Assembly (NCBI RefSeq): GCF_003573695.1
Contig: NC_039358.1
Span: forward strand, 158,896,920 to 158,960,919
Direction: 5' to 3'
From: Papaver somniferum
Taxonomy: Eukaryota; Streptophyta; Magnoliopsida; Ranunculales; Papaveraceae
Length of the DNA stretch: 64,000 bases
Part shown: positions 1 through 11,364 of the stretch, piece after piece
Layout: each line of letters begins with the position of its first letter
How positions within the stretch are numbered: the stretch's first letter is position 1
Program-made: the position numbers and the translations under genes
Notes under the pieces: model-generated
Databases searched by the model: none
What the model was told of the DNA's origin: nothing
The model's input: only the letters and a program-made list of their open reading frames with translations

Positions 1-2
1 AA

Positions 3-992
3 CCTAATTTAGAGGAACATGAATCGACTAATGACACCACCACTGTTAATGAGGACCAATATGCATGTTACCATGATGATGATTATGAAGATTATGATGA
101 TAATGATGTTATGTTAGAAGAACATGAAAATATGGTGGAACCTTTTGGTTCAATAACATATGGCTTCTCGCCCTCGACCTTCATGAATGTTGTTTCTTCT
201 AATACTCATAGCAAATCATATGATTTTGATATTGATATGGTACTTGTACAATTGTTCTTCGAAGATGAGCATGACATAGAAATAGTTGAATCTTCTGTAG
301 ACACTAATGTTAATATGCATGAAAACAAATTTGATGTGTCTGATTCCTTGCCTAAGTCACAAAATATTATTTCTTCCGATGTTGATTTGAGTACTACGGA
401 CAATCATGATACCGATTTAGGTCTTGATGTTTTGTTCGATGAATGTGAGCATGATTTACCAATTTCTGATTTAGGGGAAGTATGTGTTGGTACTATTGAT
501 CTTATCCATGAAAATAACTTAGAAGTACCAACTTTCTTACTTAAATCGCATATTGAGATTATTCCACCCAACCTAGATTTGGTTTGTAACAAAACTTTTA
601 AACCAACTTTTCTGAAAATTCCCAACCTAGGATTGGAACTGTGTGCCTCCCAAGTCCTTTTGGACTATTTTGCATCAAAATACAACATTTTTAAAGAGCC
701 ACAGTTGGAATTAATTTCTCTGACCATCCCAAACAAAGTCCATTTTGAGTTAGACCTTGTGAATCTTGCACCCCTAAAATGGAAAGATTTTGTGCTTAAA
801 CGTAAACCTGCTGAAAATTACAGGTTTGGGGGTGATTCATCCGGTTTTTCACTCTCACTCCCATTTAAATCCAATTTTAGTGTTTTGAAACTGTCTATGT
901 TTCAACACTTTGTCTTTTGGGTTGATCCTCAACTCTTTAGACTGTATGTATATAGTGAATTGTTTGTATATAATCTGGTAGGTAATGTTTAG
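3..992 (+). CDS. Acidic ORF of Athila-like element, 5'-partial
   Basis: Open from the window edge (frame of position 3) to a stop at 990-992, at least 329 residues; the first ATG in the window at 111 is probably not the true start. The first part is very acidic, with runs of Asp/Glu/Tyr (about residues 21-40). The middle has weakly repeated stretches of the form DL..DH..DLGLDVL. The last third contains a GLELCASQVLLDYFASKYN stretch that resembles GLDISASTILQDYL in the minus-strand ORF at 51676-53121, and a FGGD motif is also shared. No membrane segment, zinc finger or enzyme motif is visible. The function is unknown; its place upstream of the 3' non-coding region and the shared motifs point to a family-specific structural or accessory protein. 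No internal stop is present, unlike most ORFs here. Confidence 0.6.
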   Translation, partial: PNLEEHESTNDTTTVNEDQYACYHDDDYEDYDDNDVMLEEHENMVEPFGSITYGFSPSTFMNVVSSNTHSKSYDFDIDMVLVQLFFEDEHDIEIVESSVDTNVNMHENKFDVSDSLPKSQNIISSDVDLSTTDNHDTDLGLDVLFDECEHDLPISDLGEVCVGTIDLIHENNLEVPTFLLKSHIEIIPPNLDLVCNKTFKPTFLKIPNLGLELCASQVLLDYFASKYNIFKEPQLELISLTIPNKVHFELDLVNLAPLKWKDFVLKRKPAENYRFGGDSSGFSLSLPFKSNFSVLKLSMFQHFVFWVDPQLFRLYVYSELFVYNLVGNV

Positions 993-1177
993 TGGAATCA
1001 TATGTTTCTTGTATATATTGTGCTAACCCAATGTGAATTCAGTTGAGTTACTGTTGGGTTTTGCCTTGAATAATGGAGTTCAAAACTTGCTTTCGCCAAT
1101 ATCCGGTAATCTCTTTCCTTTTTCTACACTTAGCATCGTTTTCATGGTATGTGTTATAATCATGTTTATCTTTTAAA

Positions 1178-1217
1178 ACATTGAGGACAATGTTTAGTTT
1201 AGGTTTGGGGGTGAAAA
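1178..1217 (+). other. Hairpin plus internal polypurine-like tract
   Basis: A 6-bp inverted repeat ACATTG/CAATGT with a 4-nt loop (1178-1193) is followed by AGGTTTGGGGGTG (1201-1213). The tract is nearly the same as the terminal polypurine tract 1.2 kb downstream. The same pair (hairpin, then TTTGGGGGT) occurs at 51184-51222 in the related minus-strand element. It may act as a second plus-strand priming site or a structured RNA signal. Confidence 0.5.
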
Positions 1218-1261
1218 GTAGATACTTTGATAACATGCTATAAACGAAAAATAGAACTCTT

Positions 1262-1335
1262 TCTTTTTGAAAAAAAAAATCAAAAAATCAAAAAATCAAA
1301 ATCAAAAATTAAAAAATTGAAAAAACATAAAAATG
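1262..1335. repeat. A-rich low-complexity tract
   Basis: Runs of A interrupted by TC form an (AAAATC)n-like tract just after the internal polypurine-like tract. A second A-rich tract lies at 1710-1800. The short lysine-rich reading frames crossing them are not genes. Confidence 0.8.
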
Positions 1336-2397
1336 GAGCTCATTTACCTTGAAATGTTGACTCTTGTGCATGTATGTAAACATAAGGATTCTTAGTCTAG
1401 ATATTTAGGCACCCTGATTCTAGCACAATTCACATAGTGATAAGAAACTTGCACGCGCACGATCTACCAATACATGTATAGCCTCATCCTTGAGGTGTTC
1501 TATCGGAAGTCACGATTGCCAATCACTTTAGAATACTGAACGAAACTTGACTAGCTTGTTCTTTGGTTGGTTGGGATAGAAGGTGGAGGTTACATTAAGA
1601 AAATCAACCATCGAATTTAACTGGGTGCATCAAAAAGGGCTACCTCTTGCAAAGTGTCATGTAATTTTTTGTTTCTTTTTGCTTATGTATCAAAAGAGTT
1701 ACCATGTTGTAAAAAAAAATTCAAAAAAAAAAAAAAAAAAACGATGTATATATTCAGAAAAATATCAAAAAAAAATCAAAAAAAAAAATCAAGTATTTAT
1801 CAATTTCATCCTCTCTTGTTCCAAAAATAAAAGAGAGTAGTCAATGTAAATAAGAGTCATGTAAAGAGTCATCTTTTATTGTTTTTGTGTTATAAGCAAG
1901 GAAGGGTGTATGCCATTGATGTACAACGCGAGTAATTGTGAAATACCTCCAACTCATTCACAATTCTCGTAAAGTCCGGACAGCTAGCTAGATTTCGACC
2001 TCGGTTCTTAGCCTGAGAAACTATCTCTTGGTGATTAGTAGTCATAACATCGGATCTTTCTTTACACATGTGTAGATACACTTTACACTCTTATCACATG
2101 TCTTTATTTGTTATCAGTGCTAGGATTGTGCCTTTGATAGCTAGATTGACATCTTCATTTTGCTGTGAGATTAAACTGTCTTGCACATGTCACATTTCAT
2201 GGAATCTGATCTTATATTTTGTCCTAGAACTTTGTAGGTACGTTCTAAGCAAACCTTCACGAGACTTCAACTCGTCCACTAGGGACACTTAGTGATTTAA
2301 AAGGCTTATTGCATTCGCTAAATGCAATCGAGAGACCAGCGACAGTGGTATAGGTAGGATTTCCTTAGTATTGTTTTACTTGAGGACAAGTAAAATT

Positions 2398-2412
2398 CAG
2401 GTTTGGGGGTAT
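2398..2412 (+). other. 3' polypurine tract
   Basis: CAGGTTTGGGGGTAT lies immediately upstream of the TG that opens the LTR. The preceding GAGGACAAG resembles the sequence before the polypurine tract of the 48352-55702 element. Purine tracts of this kind prime plus-strand DNA synthesis in LTR retrotransposons. Confidence 0.75.
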
Positions 2413-2413
2413 T

Positions 2414-4285
2414 TGATGAGTGCCAAATATTGTATATATTTGCACCTTTTTATTGGCATTTAACTCATCATTTGTGCACTAACGCTCCATTTTATCCCAT
2501 ATTCTGTGTTTTCGTTGTTTTCAAGAATAAATATTTTCCTTAATTAATTTTGCATTTTTAGGTACTAAATAAAGCCTGGTCAACTCACAGAGCGAAAAGA
2601 GCAAAGAAACGGCAAAGACTCCCGCAGAAAGGAAGCGAAGAATGATGTTTTCAAGAGCCGGATCAATTAGAAGTGGGCTCGAAGAGGAAGAATTGTTCTT
2701 AAAGAAGATATGGGCTTGTCATACCCAAGGCCCAAAACCCTTACCCAAATCCATTTCCATTATCCATACCCATTTCCATGAGAGCCGTCAGATTGGATCC
2801 ATCTCATCATCCAACGACCGCCTCATCATTGTGCATCAAAATCCGAATCTCCTGTCAAACACCATAGTACCTAACTCCATCTGAAGCCGTCATTTTTGTT
2901 GTATCTCATAATCCAACGGTCGCTACATACCTCTCCATCGTAACCGTTCGATTCAATCTATATGGGATCATCCAACGCTCTTTACTCGTTGTTCATCAAA
3001 GTTCGCTATCCCCGCTTCACACCCTAGCATCGGAACCTATACCCTTCATCCAAACACTCCCTTCCCTTCTTCCCATCGATCTTATCTTCCACAAATTTCT
3101 TTCTTCTTCCCCCGACAACAGTCTGCAACTCCATCCCTTCACCCGCTGCGCCACCATCTCCATACCCCCTCCCTCACCAAAACCCCATAAACCCATTCCC
3201 TAGTTGCCTCTCTTTCTCGTTCTTAGCACCCACATACACTAGGTGCTACAATCAAGAGAGAGATGAAACTAGGGTTTCATCACAATTGAAGAGGAGTTGA
3301 TCGAGCAGACAATAACAGAAGAGGAAGAGAAGTACAAGTATGGGTCGAGCAGATTTCAGGAAAGTATTGATTTTTTTAGTGGTTATTTTCGAAACCCTAA
3401 TTTTTCTGATTTGGGGATTTTCATTTAGGGTTTGTAAAATTTGGGGGTTTCTTGTACTATAAATAGATATTAGGTTTGTGTGTGTGAGGGTAAGCCTGGG
3501 TTAGCCAGAGCAAAGCCATTAGAGGCCTGGACTAGCCAGTGCCCTCAATGTTACTGTCTTGTTGATGTTCCATGTAGTGTTGATGTTCAACTCTCTATTT
3601 CAGTTATCAGTTAGTTACAATATGTTCTAATTTGCTTGATGAGGTTTCAATGAAACCCTAATATTGATGTGTGTTCATTTTGATAGTATTGCTCTTGGAT
3701 GTTTACAATTCTTATGAAAGATTCAACTTAGTGCATCATCATCTTGCTCTCACATTGTATGTCATGCATACCTTGTAGTTAGGTTTACACCATGATGATT
3801 GAACTACAACTCATGCTCAAACAGGTCATCTTTGATCCCTTGACTAGTTGTGCTTAATTAGACAGTTAGTGCTTCGAATTGATACTTTAGTTGCGATTGA
3901 ATTTTCTATCGGTTAAACCCCTCAGATATAGGGCAGACTAGGATCTTACCCCTTATCTGCTATAGGGACAAGAATGGTGCAGTCAGTGGAAGGCATAGTA
4001 CAAGATTATGGGTGGATTTGCTAACCTCAGTTCACTCATCTCTCTGTTTAACTTGCTTACTGCATGTGTTACTGCCTCTTTTTGTTGTTGTTGCTCTTAC
4101 TTTTACTGTCTTGCATTTTACTTCACCACTTGTTTACTGCCTTTCCTTTGGTTACTGCCTTTGTTCTCTGTTAAGCTTAGAAAACAGTTTAGGAACTTCT
4201 CTAGCTTCAAACACACATACTAGTCCCTGTTGGATCGACCTGTATTTGCACATTCTACAACACGACACCGTGCACTTGCGGTTTA
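2414..4285 (+). repeat. 3' LTR of Athila-like element
   Basis: Starts TGATGAGTGCC right after the polypurine tract and ends in a CACCGTGCACTTGCGG segment that resembles the end of the probable solo LTR at 31089 (ACCATGCGACTGCGG). Length is about 1.87 kb. The reading frames within it (for example 2642-2884 and 4008-4293) are T- or repeat-biased and show no protein family. The exact end is uncertain because copia-1 sequence follows directly. Confidence 0.65.
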
Positions 4286-5623
4286 ATATGTGACGTTGTG
4301 AGCCAAACGCTCCCCTTGTTTATCACATGGTGATTTACCAAGGTTTGTTGTATAAACAGGTTTCCTACCTCTTCTGACTCTGGAAGCATTGGTTTTATGA
4401 GACCCATGTTGATTATCCAGATTCATCTTTTGCATGTTCTTTTGCAGTCTGGAAATTCTTTTGATGTTCCTCCTGAATCTCCAACACGTGCTTTGAACAT
4501 GATTTGCATTTCCACAAAACGAACAAATCAGGGATCCTTTGTCTTGTTGAAGTGCCTTCTGTTTATCACAACTGTTAATCTTTGTTTTTACATGAATAGA
4601 GGCAACGTGGTTGACAGTACTTGCAACCTTGCTTTTAAATTCTAAACCATTTATGTTTCCAAAGGATTTCTGACCAAATAACATTGCTGAGATTTTGTTA
4701 GAACTACCAAAAAATCTTTGTAGATCATCTTTGAGAGTATTAGTCTCTTTCTCCTTTAGAGCAATGGTCCTGGTGAGTTTATCATTAAGACAGTCTATCT
4801 CAAGATCTTTCACCTGGATTAATGATTCTAGTTTCTTCAATGACGCCTTTAATCGAAGATTTTCTTGAATAATCTCCCTTTTCAAGAATTCAAAAATCTC
4901 TGTGTCAGACTCAATTTCTGAATCAAACTTTGAGTATGTAGATGTTTCTGCTGCAAGAGTTGCGGGTTCATCACATTCATCAGACATATTCAAAATGTTG
5001 ACACTTAAGGATTTTTCTTTCACATAACCATTAGCAGCAAGAGCTGACAAAATATCCTCGATCCTTTCTGTTATCAATGGTTTATCGAACCAGTCACCAT
5101 ATGAACAACATTCATCATCCCAAGACAAGTTAGAGGATTCACTTGTCTCGGAAACAACATTGAATGCAAAGGTCTGAACAGAATTTGTATCAAGAATTTT
5201 TACCTTTTCAAGAGAGGTATTTTTGAAAAGGGTGTTGAGGTTATTTCCTCCATCGATGACGTGCTTATCAGAAACGTATATATTGTTTTCAAATACAGTT
5301 TCTAAGATATCCTAGGCATCTTTATACTTAGTGCAGGTAGACACATAGTGCTGAAGATTTGGGGTAACAGCTTGTCTGATAGCATTTAATCCGTCAGAGT
5401 TTTGCATTGAAGCAAGAGATTCTTCGGGACTATAACTACCGACATCCTTAGGTATAGATACATCGCCTTTTGTATTAACCAGAGGAACATAGACGTTAAC
5501 TACGCGTACCCAGGTTTGAAAATCATGCGCTTGAAGATAAGCACACATAGCAACTTTCCACCATGGTTAGTTTGAGCCATCGAAGACTTGTGGCACGTTA
5601 ATTGAGATAGCATCTCTGTTCAT
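4283..5623 (-). pseudogene. Decayed copia gag (copia-1)
   Basis: Reads from an ATG at 5623 with INVPQVFDGS near the N terminus, matching INVPPVFDGS of copia-3. A stop follows soon after (in the SN-stop-PWWK stretch) and another at about 5312 after TKYKDA. The central gag core seen in copia-3 is absent: after DILETVFE the sequence jumps to unrelated Lys/Asn-rich sequence, so an internal deletion is likely. The C-terminal half (5128 to 4283) has a coiled-coil stretch and a CCHC-like knuckle, CSFCGNANHVQSTC (Cys-x2-Cys-x4-His-x4-Cys), typical of nucleocapsid. It ends at the truncation point of the element. Not functional. Confidence 0.75.
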
Positions 5624-5675
5624 AGAGTCAGATCGCTACAAACACAGATTTATAAGGTCTTAAACGTGTTTGCCT

Positions 5676-5687
5676 TCTCAGATACCA
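5676..5687 (-). other. Primer-binding site, copia-1
   Basis: On the minus strand TGGTATCTGAGA lies 2 nt after the LTR end. It differs slightly from the intact TGGTATCAGAGC of copia-3, which is complementary to the 3' end of initiator tRNA-Met and is usual for plant copia elements. Confidence 0.7.
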
Positions 5688-5689
5688 AT

Positions 5690-8047
5690 TGAAAAAGCAG
5701 GGGTCTAACAACCACACCCAATATTTCGCTTAGCAATCTGTATGGAAAAACTCCAATATACTTTCTAGAGAATCAACTAGACAGTCATACTCATACTGGA
5801 TAAAAAGGTATATCAAAGAGTTTATATCTCAATCTCTCGATTTGATATATACTCAAGCAAATAGAAATCTGCGAGTCTTTATCAAATACTAGAGAGATAA
5901 CTTGAATGGTACCAAAGACCAATATCCAAGTGTCAATCAATTTAAATCAACAACCAAAAGGTCGGATTTCTAATTGATTGAACAACGCAAAACCTGTATT
6001 ATTTCAATTATATAAACAAATATAATGCGGAATAGAAATAACACAGACGCCAGAATTTTGTTAACGAGGAAACCGCAAATGCAGAAAAACCCCGGGACCT
6101 AGTCCAGATTGAACACACACTGTATTAAGCCGCTACAGACACTAGCCAACTCCAAACTAACTTCGGTCTGGACTGTAGTTGAACCCCAATCAATCTCACA
6201 CTGATCCAAGGTACAGTCATGCTCCTACGCCTCTGATCCCAGCAGGATACTGCGCACTTGATTCCCTTAGCTGATCTCACCCACAACTAAGAGTTGCTAC
6301 GACCCAAAGTCGAAGACTTTAATAAAAAAATCTGTATCACATAGAAAAGTCTACGATAATAGGTAAATCTGTCTCACACAAATATACCTACGAGTTTTGT
6401 TCCGTCTTTTGATAAATCAAGGTGAACAGGAACCAATCAATAATACCAGACTTATATTCCCAAAGAACAACTTAGTATTATCAATCACCTCATAATAATC
6501 TTAATCGACGCAGCGAAAAAAGATATTGTGGAATCACAAACGATGAGACGAAGTTTGTTTGTGATTACTTTTTATCTTTCCTGTCGGAGATAGAAATCTC
6601 AAGCCAACTATTACAATTGTACTCGTACGATAGAAACAGCAAGATCAGATCACACAACTGCGATAAAAGTAGTATCGGTCTGGCTTCCCAATCCCAATGA
6701 AGTCTTTAAGTCGTTAACCTGGTTTAGAAGAAGAAACCAAAGGTTAACGGAGAATCGACTCTAGCTTAGCACAACTAGTATCACACAGAATGTGTGGGGA
6801 TTAGGTTTCCCAGTTGCTAGAGTTCTCCCTTATATACACTTTCAAATCAGGGTTTGCAATCAATGTTAGCTTAGTAACAAAGCATTCAATATTCACCGTT
6901 AGATGAAACCTGATTAGATTCAAGTTAATATTTCTCAACCGTTAGATAGAAAACTTAGCTTGTCATACACAAATGAAATGTCCAATTTTGGGTTTATGAA
7001 CCGTACCCAAACATTAACATTTGTTGGTTCAACAAGTCAACCAAAAGTTTAGCCATATGATTACTCTCATATCAACCTTATTCTTCTTCACCATAACTAG
7101 TTCAAATGACTCAAATGAACTTGTTAGAGAGTTGTTCAATTGCAAGGAAATATTATGTAACTACACAAGACATAATTGAAGCAAAATCGGTTTGATTCAC
7201 TCGAATCGGTTCATGAACTTTATAGCCACGGTTTGCAAAAGCATTCCTTAGTTTATTTAAATATGAGTTCAAGAACAACCGACTTTAGATATAACCTGCT
7301 CAAGTTCGCCGACTTAAGCTCATGGAAGGAGTACACAAACTCCAGCAGAAAATCTCAGGCCGAGAAGTTACGCAAGTTCGCGGACTGAGTTCGCGGACTT
7401 GGCTCACGCCACTTCCATTTCTCTTGATCAACAAAGTTCGCCAACTTTGGTTCAAGGAATAAGGACTTATGCATATATGTGTTTCCACAACAACGCTTAT
7501 ATCCTACCAATGGTTATGTAATCTAAACTCTCATTTCAATCATTGAAACATTCTCAGAGAACGTTATATAGCCGTTATTCACATACCATTTTTCGTCAGA
7601 GGAATTTTCAAAGTGATTGAAACATAACATGACTTTCATCACTTGGTAAAGATGAATTCGGCTAAAGCGAAAGCCTACCAACACACATTTCGAGAAATAG
7701 ATAGGCGAGATAAACTCGGCTCGAAATAGAAAATGTGTATAATGAAAGTCTATATATCACGACTTTTGTATCAAGAGTAGGAGATAGAGAAAATAGACTT
7801 TTGAGTTACAGATAAGTTCAAGTCTCCACATACCTTTTAGTCGATGAAGATCCATAAGTTCCTTGAATAGTCCTTCGTCTTGTATGATGATTTCCATGGA
7901 GTCTTGAGCTCAACTACACTTTCTATCCTAATCCAAGTCCTTAGATCTAATAGGCTAGTAATCAAGACTTATAGTTTTGATCACAAATATTGACAAACAT
8001 GCTTGAGATAGCAACGCATGCGAGTTCGACCGAGCAATGCTCTAACA
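5690..8047 (-). repeat. 5' LTR of copia-1
   Basis: 2358 bp. On the minus strand it starts TGTTAGAGCATTGCTCGG and ends in TTTTTCA. It is homologous to the LTRs at 11365, 23739 and 55862. It carries the subfamily variant with repeats of AGTCCGCGAACT type (plus-strand positions about 7300-7445), which it shares with copia-3 and not with copia-2. ORFs within it (7176-7388, 7300-7488) are by-products of these repeats. Confidence 0.85.
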
Positions 8048-8139
8048 CTTTGCAAAATGGGTTGAAAACACAACCCTTAGGCGCATCCAAGACCACGATG
8101 TCTCTAAAACTCTCTTAAATCACGATACATATCATCACA

Positions 8140-8640
8140 ATATCCCAACCACCGCCACATCGGATGGTGGAAGAAACATTCAAAGGGTCACTAACAAGGA
8201 GATCGCTGATACGATCAGAATTAACTTAGATAAACACGGAGTCGGTCGACGTGATCAATTATGTAACATGTTATGGGCCGGTCGGACCATCCATAGGGTG
8301 GTGGCAGAAATAACCCCACTCGCTCTCACCTTCGGTACATAAGCAATCATAATAGCTGAAGCGGTGATCCCAACGACAGAGACCGAAGCACGAGGAAAGA
8401 ACCTCACCTCGGAGACGGAAACCTCGAGGCCAACCAATCCCGAGGAGAGCCAAGATTTGGTCCCTCGAAGAATTAACAACTATCATCGGAGACCTACCCG
8501 AGAACACGACAAGTATGCTCATCAGAGACAACCTAACTTAGGCGACAAAACTTGGCATGAGATGCTACCATGCCAACACGACCGGAAAAACTGACTCCAA
8601 CTCGAAAAGGAACCCGCGCGATCATCGCTGAGGCAGATAT
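8140..8640 (+). pseudogene. Integrase C-terminal remnant (Tat-A)
   Basis: One frame gives TNKEIADTIRINLDKHG, then NMLWAGRT, then TPLALTFGT followed by a stop and AEAVIPTTETEARG. This matches the order of conserved blocks in plant Ty3/Tat integrases (NKxI...G, VLWAYRTT, TPFxLxFGTEAVIP). The stop after FGT and a local irregularity break the frame, and the catalytic DDE core upstream is gone. The remnant fixes Tat-A on the plus strand and shows that the extra ORF downstream runs antisense to it. Confidence 0.6.
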
Positions 8641-9767
8641 TGGAGCACACAGGCTGCCCGAACCCAAAGGGGAAGCAATAATGCACCCATAACAAATTAA
8701 GTACCCAGAGCAGTATAATGCCCACGCAGGCTGACGCTTAGAATGTCAAATTATGAGAATGAGGCTTAATACCTACTTGTAAAAGGTCATGAAACCTTCC
8801 TCAAATGTACTAAGGGTTTATAAACCCTCTTTTGAGATTAATAAAACTACCCTTTTTGTGTGCATTCATCCATTTGCTTTGATTTTTGTTTATTTTTTCT
8901 TGTTTTTGTTTTTATTCTTTTTCTTTATTTTTTGATTTCTTGCTTTGTATTTGCATATAGAATAATCATATCATACTTGCATTATAACAAAATCCCACCA
9001 AGATTATGGCACGGTGCTAGCCAAACCTTCCATTCTACAACGAATGATGCGGGGGACACCATAAGCTACTTAAGACGGACACAAACCTAAGGTAATGCCA
9101 TCACGATAATGAAATCGGATGATGTCCTGCCATAACAGGAGATATCCAGAATCAAGGTACTTACCTCTGGCTAAGGCAAGAATCACTTGACCGAGATATC
9201 GCCCTACAAAGCATGGTTAAATTGAAAGTGACTCAAACATCTGAGCACTTAACCAAGGGGCAGGTGTAACCTAAACTGGACACCATTAAAAAGCCCAAGA
9301 AGGCACAAAATGGAAAGGGAAATCTGCTATATTCAAAATCCAACACTGTAAGAGATGACCTATCCAATTAAGGAACTGATCACTCCTTGGATTTGTCATC
9401 CATGGTTGGACCAAACATATATACCAAAGTCCCTTAGAACCAACAACTCGGGACCATTGCACGACAGATATAAATAAGCAAGAAGTAACCATTCATACTG
9501 TTAGATAAATTAACAGAAAATATCAAAGTGCCTCCCACATACGAGGAATTACCAAAGTATAAGTAGCAAAATAACGCCTCCCACATTTGAGGACTTTCCA
9601 AAAATAAATAAGTATTTTGTTTCTCACAAAGAGCATGAGAGCATACCAAACGATGTTTACTACATATAACCTCAGATACAACACGAGGGCCAAATGCTAA
9701 AAGAAGAAAGTCAGAAGTCCTTAAAAGGCAACACTTACACGAACAAAAAAAGCAGACAAGTTCAAGT
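8641..9767. other. Non-coding spacer in Tat-A
   Basis: Lies between the integrase remnant and the end of the antisense ORF. A T-rich stretch occurs at 8872-8945. The reading frames here show no recognisable protein. Confidence 0.5.
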
Positions 9768-11364
9768 CTATCCATCACCAGGAGCACCTTGATCAGTGTC
9801 CATCTGATCCTCACCCTCAGCAGTATCAGGAGCAATCTTCTCAGACTCGGGCTCAACAGACAGTGGTGGGATCACAATGCTAGCATCAGCAGCTGCAGCG
9901 ACTTGTTGACGCTCGCGAAGGACGGCGGCTCTACAGGCCTTTTTTATCATAGCCTTTTACTCCACGTGAAGATTGCTCAACTTCTCATTCTTTTCAGCAC
10001 ATTCAGCCGCCAGCTCTTCCTCATGGTTATTCACCAATTCATTAAGATCTTCATCGAGACTCTATCTCGCTGCCTTCACCTCATCCAATTGCCTCTCCAA
10101 TTCCACATTTCTGCAAGGAAAATAAAAGGAGACAGTCAATATAACAAAAATAACACACAAACATATGAGATGGATAGAATTCAAAGCCGCTATCAGGCAA
10201 CCTTCATGCTCAATCAAAACAAAGGCTAAGGTATGTTCCACTTGGGACTTTTGACTATCTAAGGCACTAATTCGTGCTTCCACAAGAGTTATGGCAACAT
10301 CGCCAGCTGGATAAGATAGCATATGACTATCATGATCTTTCTCAAGCTCGATGAACTCTCGCTTGAGCCGAATAAGCTCTGCCCTATCATCCTCTGCTTG
10401 CGCAAACAAGGGCATACGACTAGACTGCCACTCAATGAGCCCATCATTTTGATCTCGGAGCAGCTTGATCTCATCCGAGCGAGTTACAACCACTTGCTTA
10501 TCTTTATCCAACATCGCAGGAAGTTCTACAATACGATCTCTGTGAATATCCACATCGTTCTGCAACTTAACTTGCTCTTGCTCCAAGGCTTGGATCTTGT
10601 ATTGACGAGAACTCACATCGAGCTTCAAATTGGCAAGTTCTCTGCCATGCCTACGACCAACATTATCTAGCCTCTCCTCCAATTGTTTGACGATAGCTAC
10701 CAATAGAGGGACTAATTCAGTAGTCTAAAACCTATCATGGAGACGCAAAATCTAGACAAAGGAGGAAATAAATACCTTCCAACTCTTTCTTATCCCGATG
10801 AAAAGACAAGGCTTTCTGCTTAGCCATCTCCACAGCAGCACGAAGTTGCTGAACCTCTTGCTCAGCAGCCTTGGATCGCTTCCTAGCGACACGGGACTCA
10901 GCCAGCATACTAGTCCTCAAATTATTTCTCTAGTAAATCAGACAACAATACCAGTCAAAACCAGGGCACTAAGAAACTCAAAAGCTAATAGACCAAGGTT
11001 AGGTGTTCAATACATACTGCATGCACAAGCTTCTGCTGAGCGGACTTAGGCAAAGAAGTTAAGATACGAGCTTGATCGTCCTCGCTCAGCCGAGCATACT
11101 GATCCGAGCACAGTATTTTCATCACCTCAGACCCACCACTGAACAGATACACAGTGGAAGACGTACTAGACGGAACCGTTAGAGCAGGAGGAAAGCCACC
11201 AACAAAGGTACTTGGTACACCATGAGTACCAACACTCGGAACCACAGGAAGAACACCACCAACCCGAGTACTCGTATCGGGAACAACACCCTTGTCAGCA
11301 AGATTACTCGTCTGGGGCAGACTCACATCTGATACCATAAAGTCGCCATCGGGATTGGCGGGAT
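9768..11364 (-). pseudogene. Antisense ORF of Tat-A, 3' exons (coiled coil)
   Basis: Continues from 26211 after removal of copia-2. On the minus strand it reads through several exon-like blocks separated by GT...AG gaps: about 11364-11019, 10920-10775, 10703-10211, and 10112-9768. Blocks two to four are strongly coiled-coil, with heptad-like Glu/Lys/Arg/Leu such as LEERLDNVGRRHGRELANL and KALSFHRDKKELEG. The end is acidic (EGEDQMDTDQGAPGDG) before a stop at 9768. Stops lie inside the last block (after VKAAR and near LSNLHVE), so this copy is dead. The family is the extra ORF of Tat-lineage elements; its function is not known. Exon ends are read by eye. Confidence 0.6.

Larger units (their letters stand above)
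1..4285 (+). mobile_element. Athila-like non-autonomous Ty3 element, 3' part
   Basis: The window opens inside this element. Visible in order on the plus strand are an acidic ORF running to 992, about 1.4 kb of non-coding sequence, a polypurine tract at 2398-2412, and one long LTR from 2414. No gag zinc knuckle, protease, RT, RNase H or integrase is seen in the visible part. The acidic ORF and the paired polypurine tracts match the complete element at 48352-55702 in layout, so I assign both to one superfamily of pol-less Athila-like elements. The right end is not clean: at about 4285 the sequence passes directly into the truncated gag of a minus-strand copia element, so no target duplication can be checked. 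Lineage is inferred from LTR style. Confidence 0.7.
4286..8047 (-). mobile_element. Copia-1: gag-only Ty1/copia element, 3'-truncated
   Basis: On the minus strand the order is 5' LTR (8047 to 5690), primer-binding site, then a decayed gag. The 3' non-coding part and the 3' LTR are missing, and the sequence stops at about 4285 against the Athila-like LTR. The 5' LTR end falls in the integrase remnant of Tat-A. The 5-bp duplication cannot be tested because the other end is lost. No protease, integrase or RT is visible. It is the same family as copia-2 and copia-3. Confidence 0.75.

Noticed and set aside
2642..2884. 80-codon ORF as a small gene
   Set aside because: Lies inside an LTR, has no motif or start context, and is ordinary for sequence of this composition.
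9434..10229. Possible host genes on either strand around 9434-10229
   Set aside because: Overlaps the end of the Tat-A antisense ORF; no codon or family support for the other frames.
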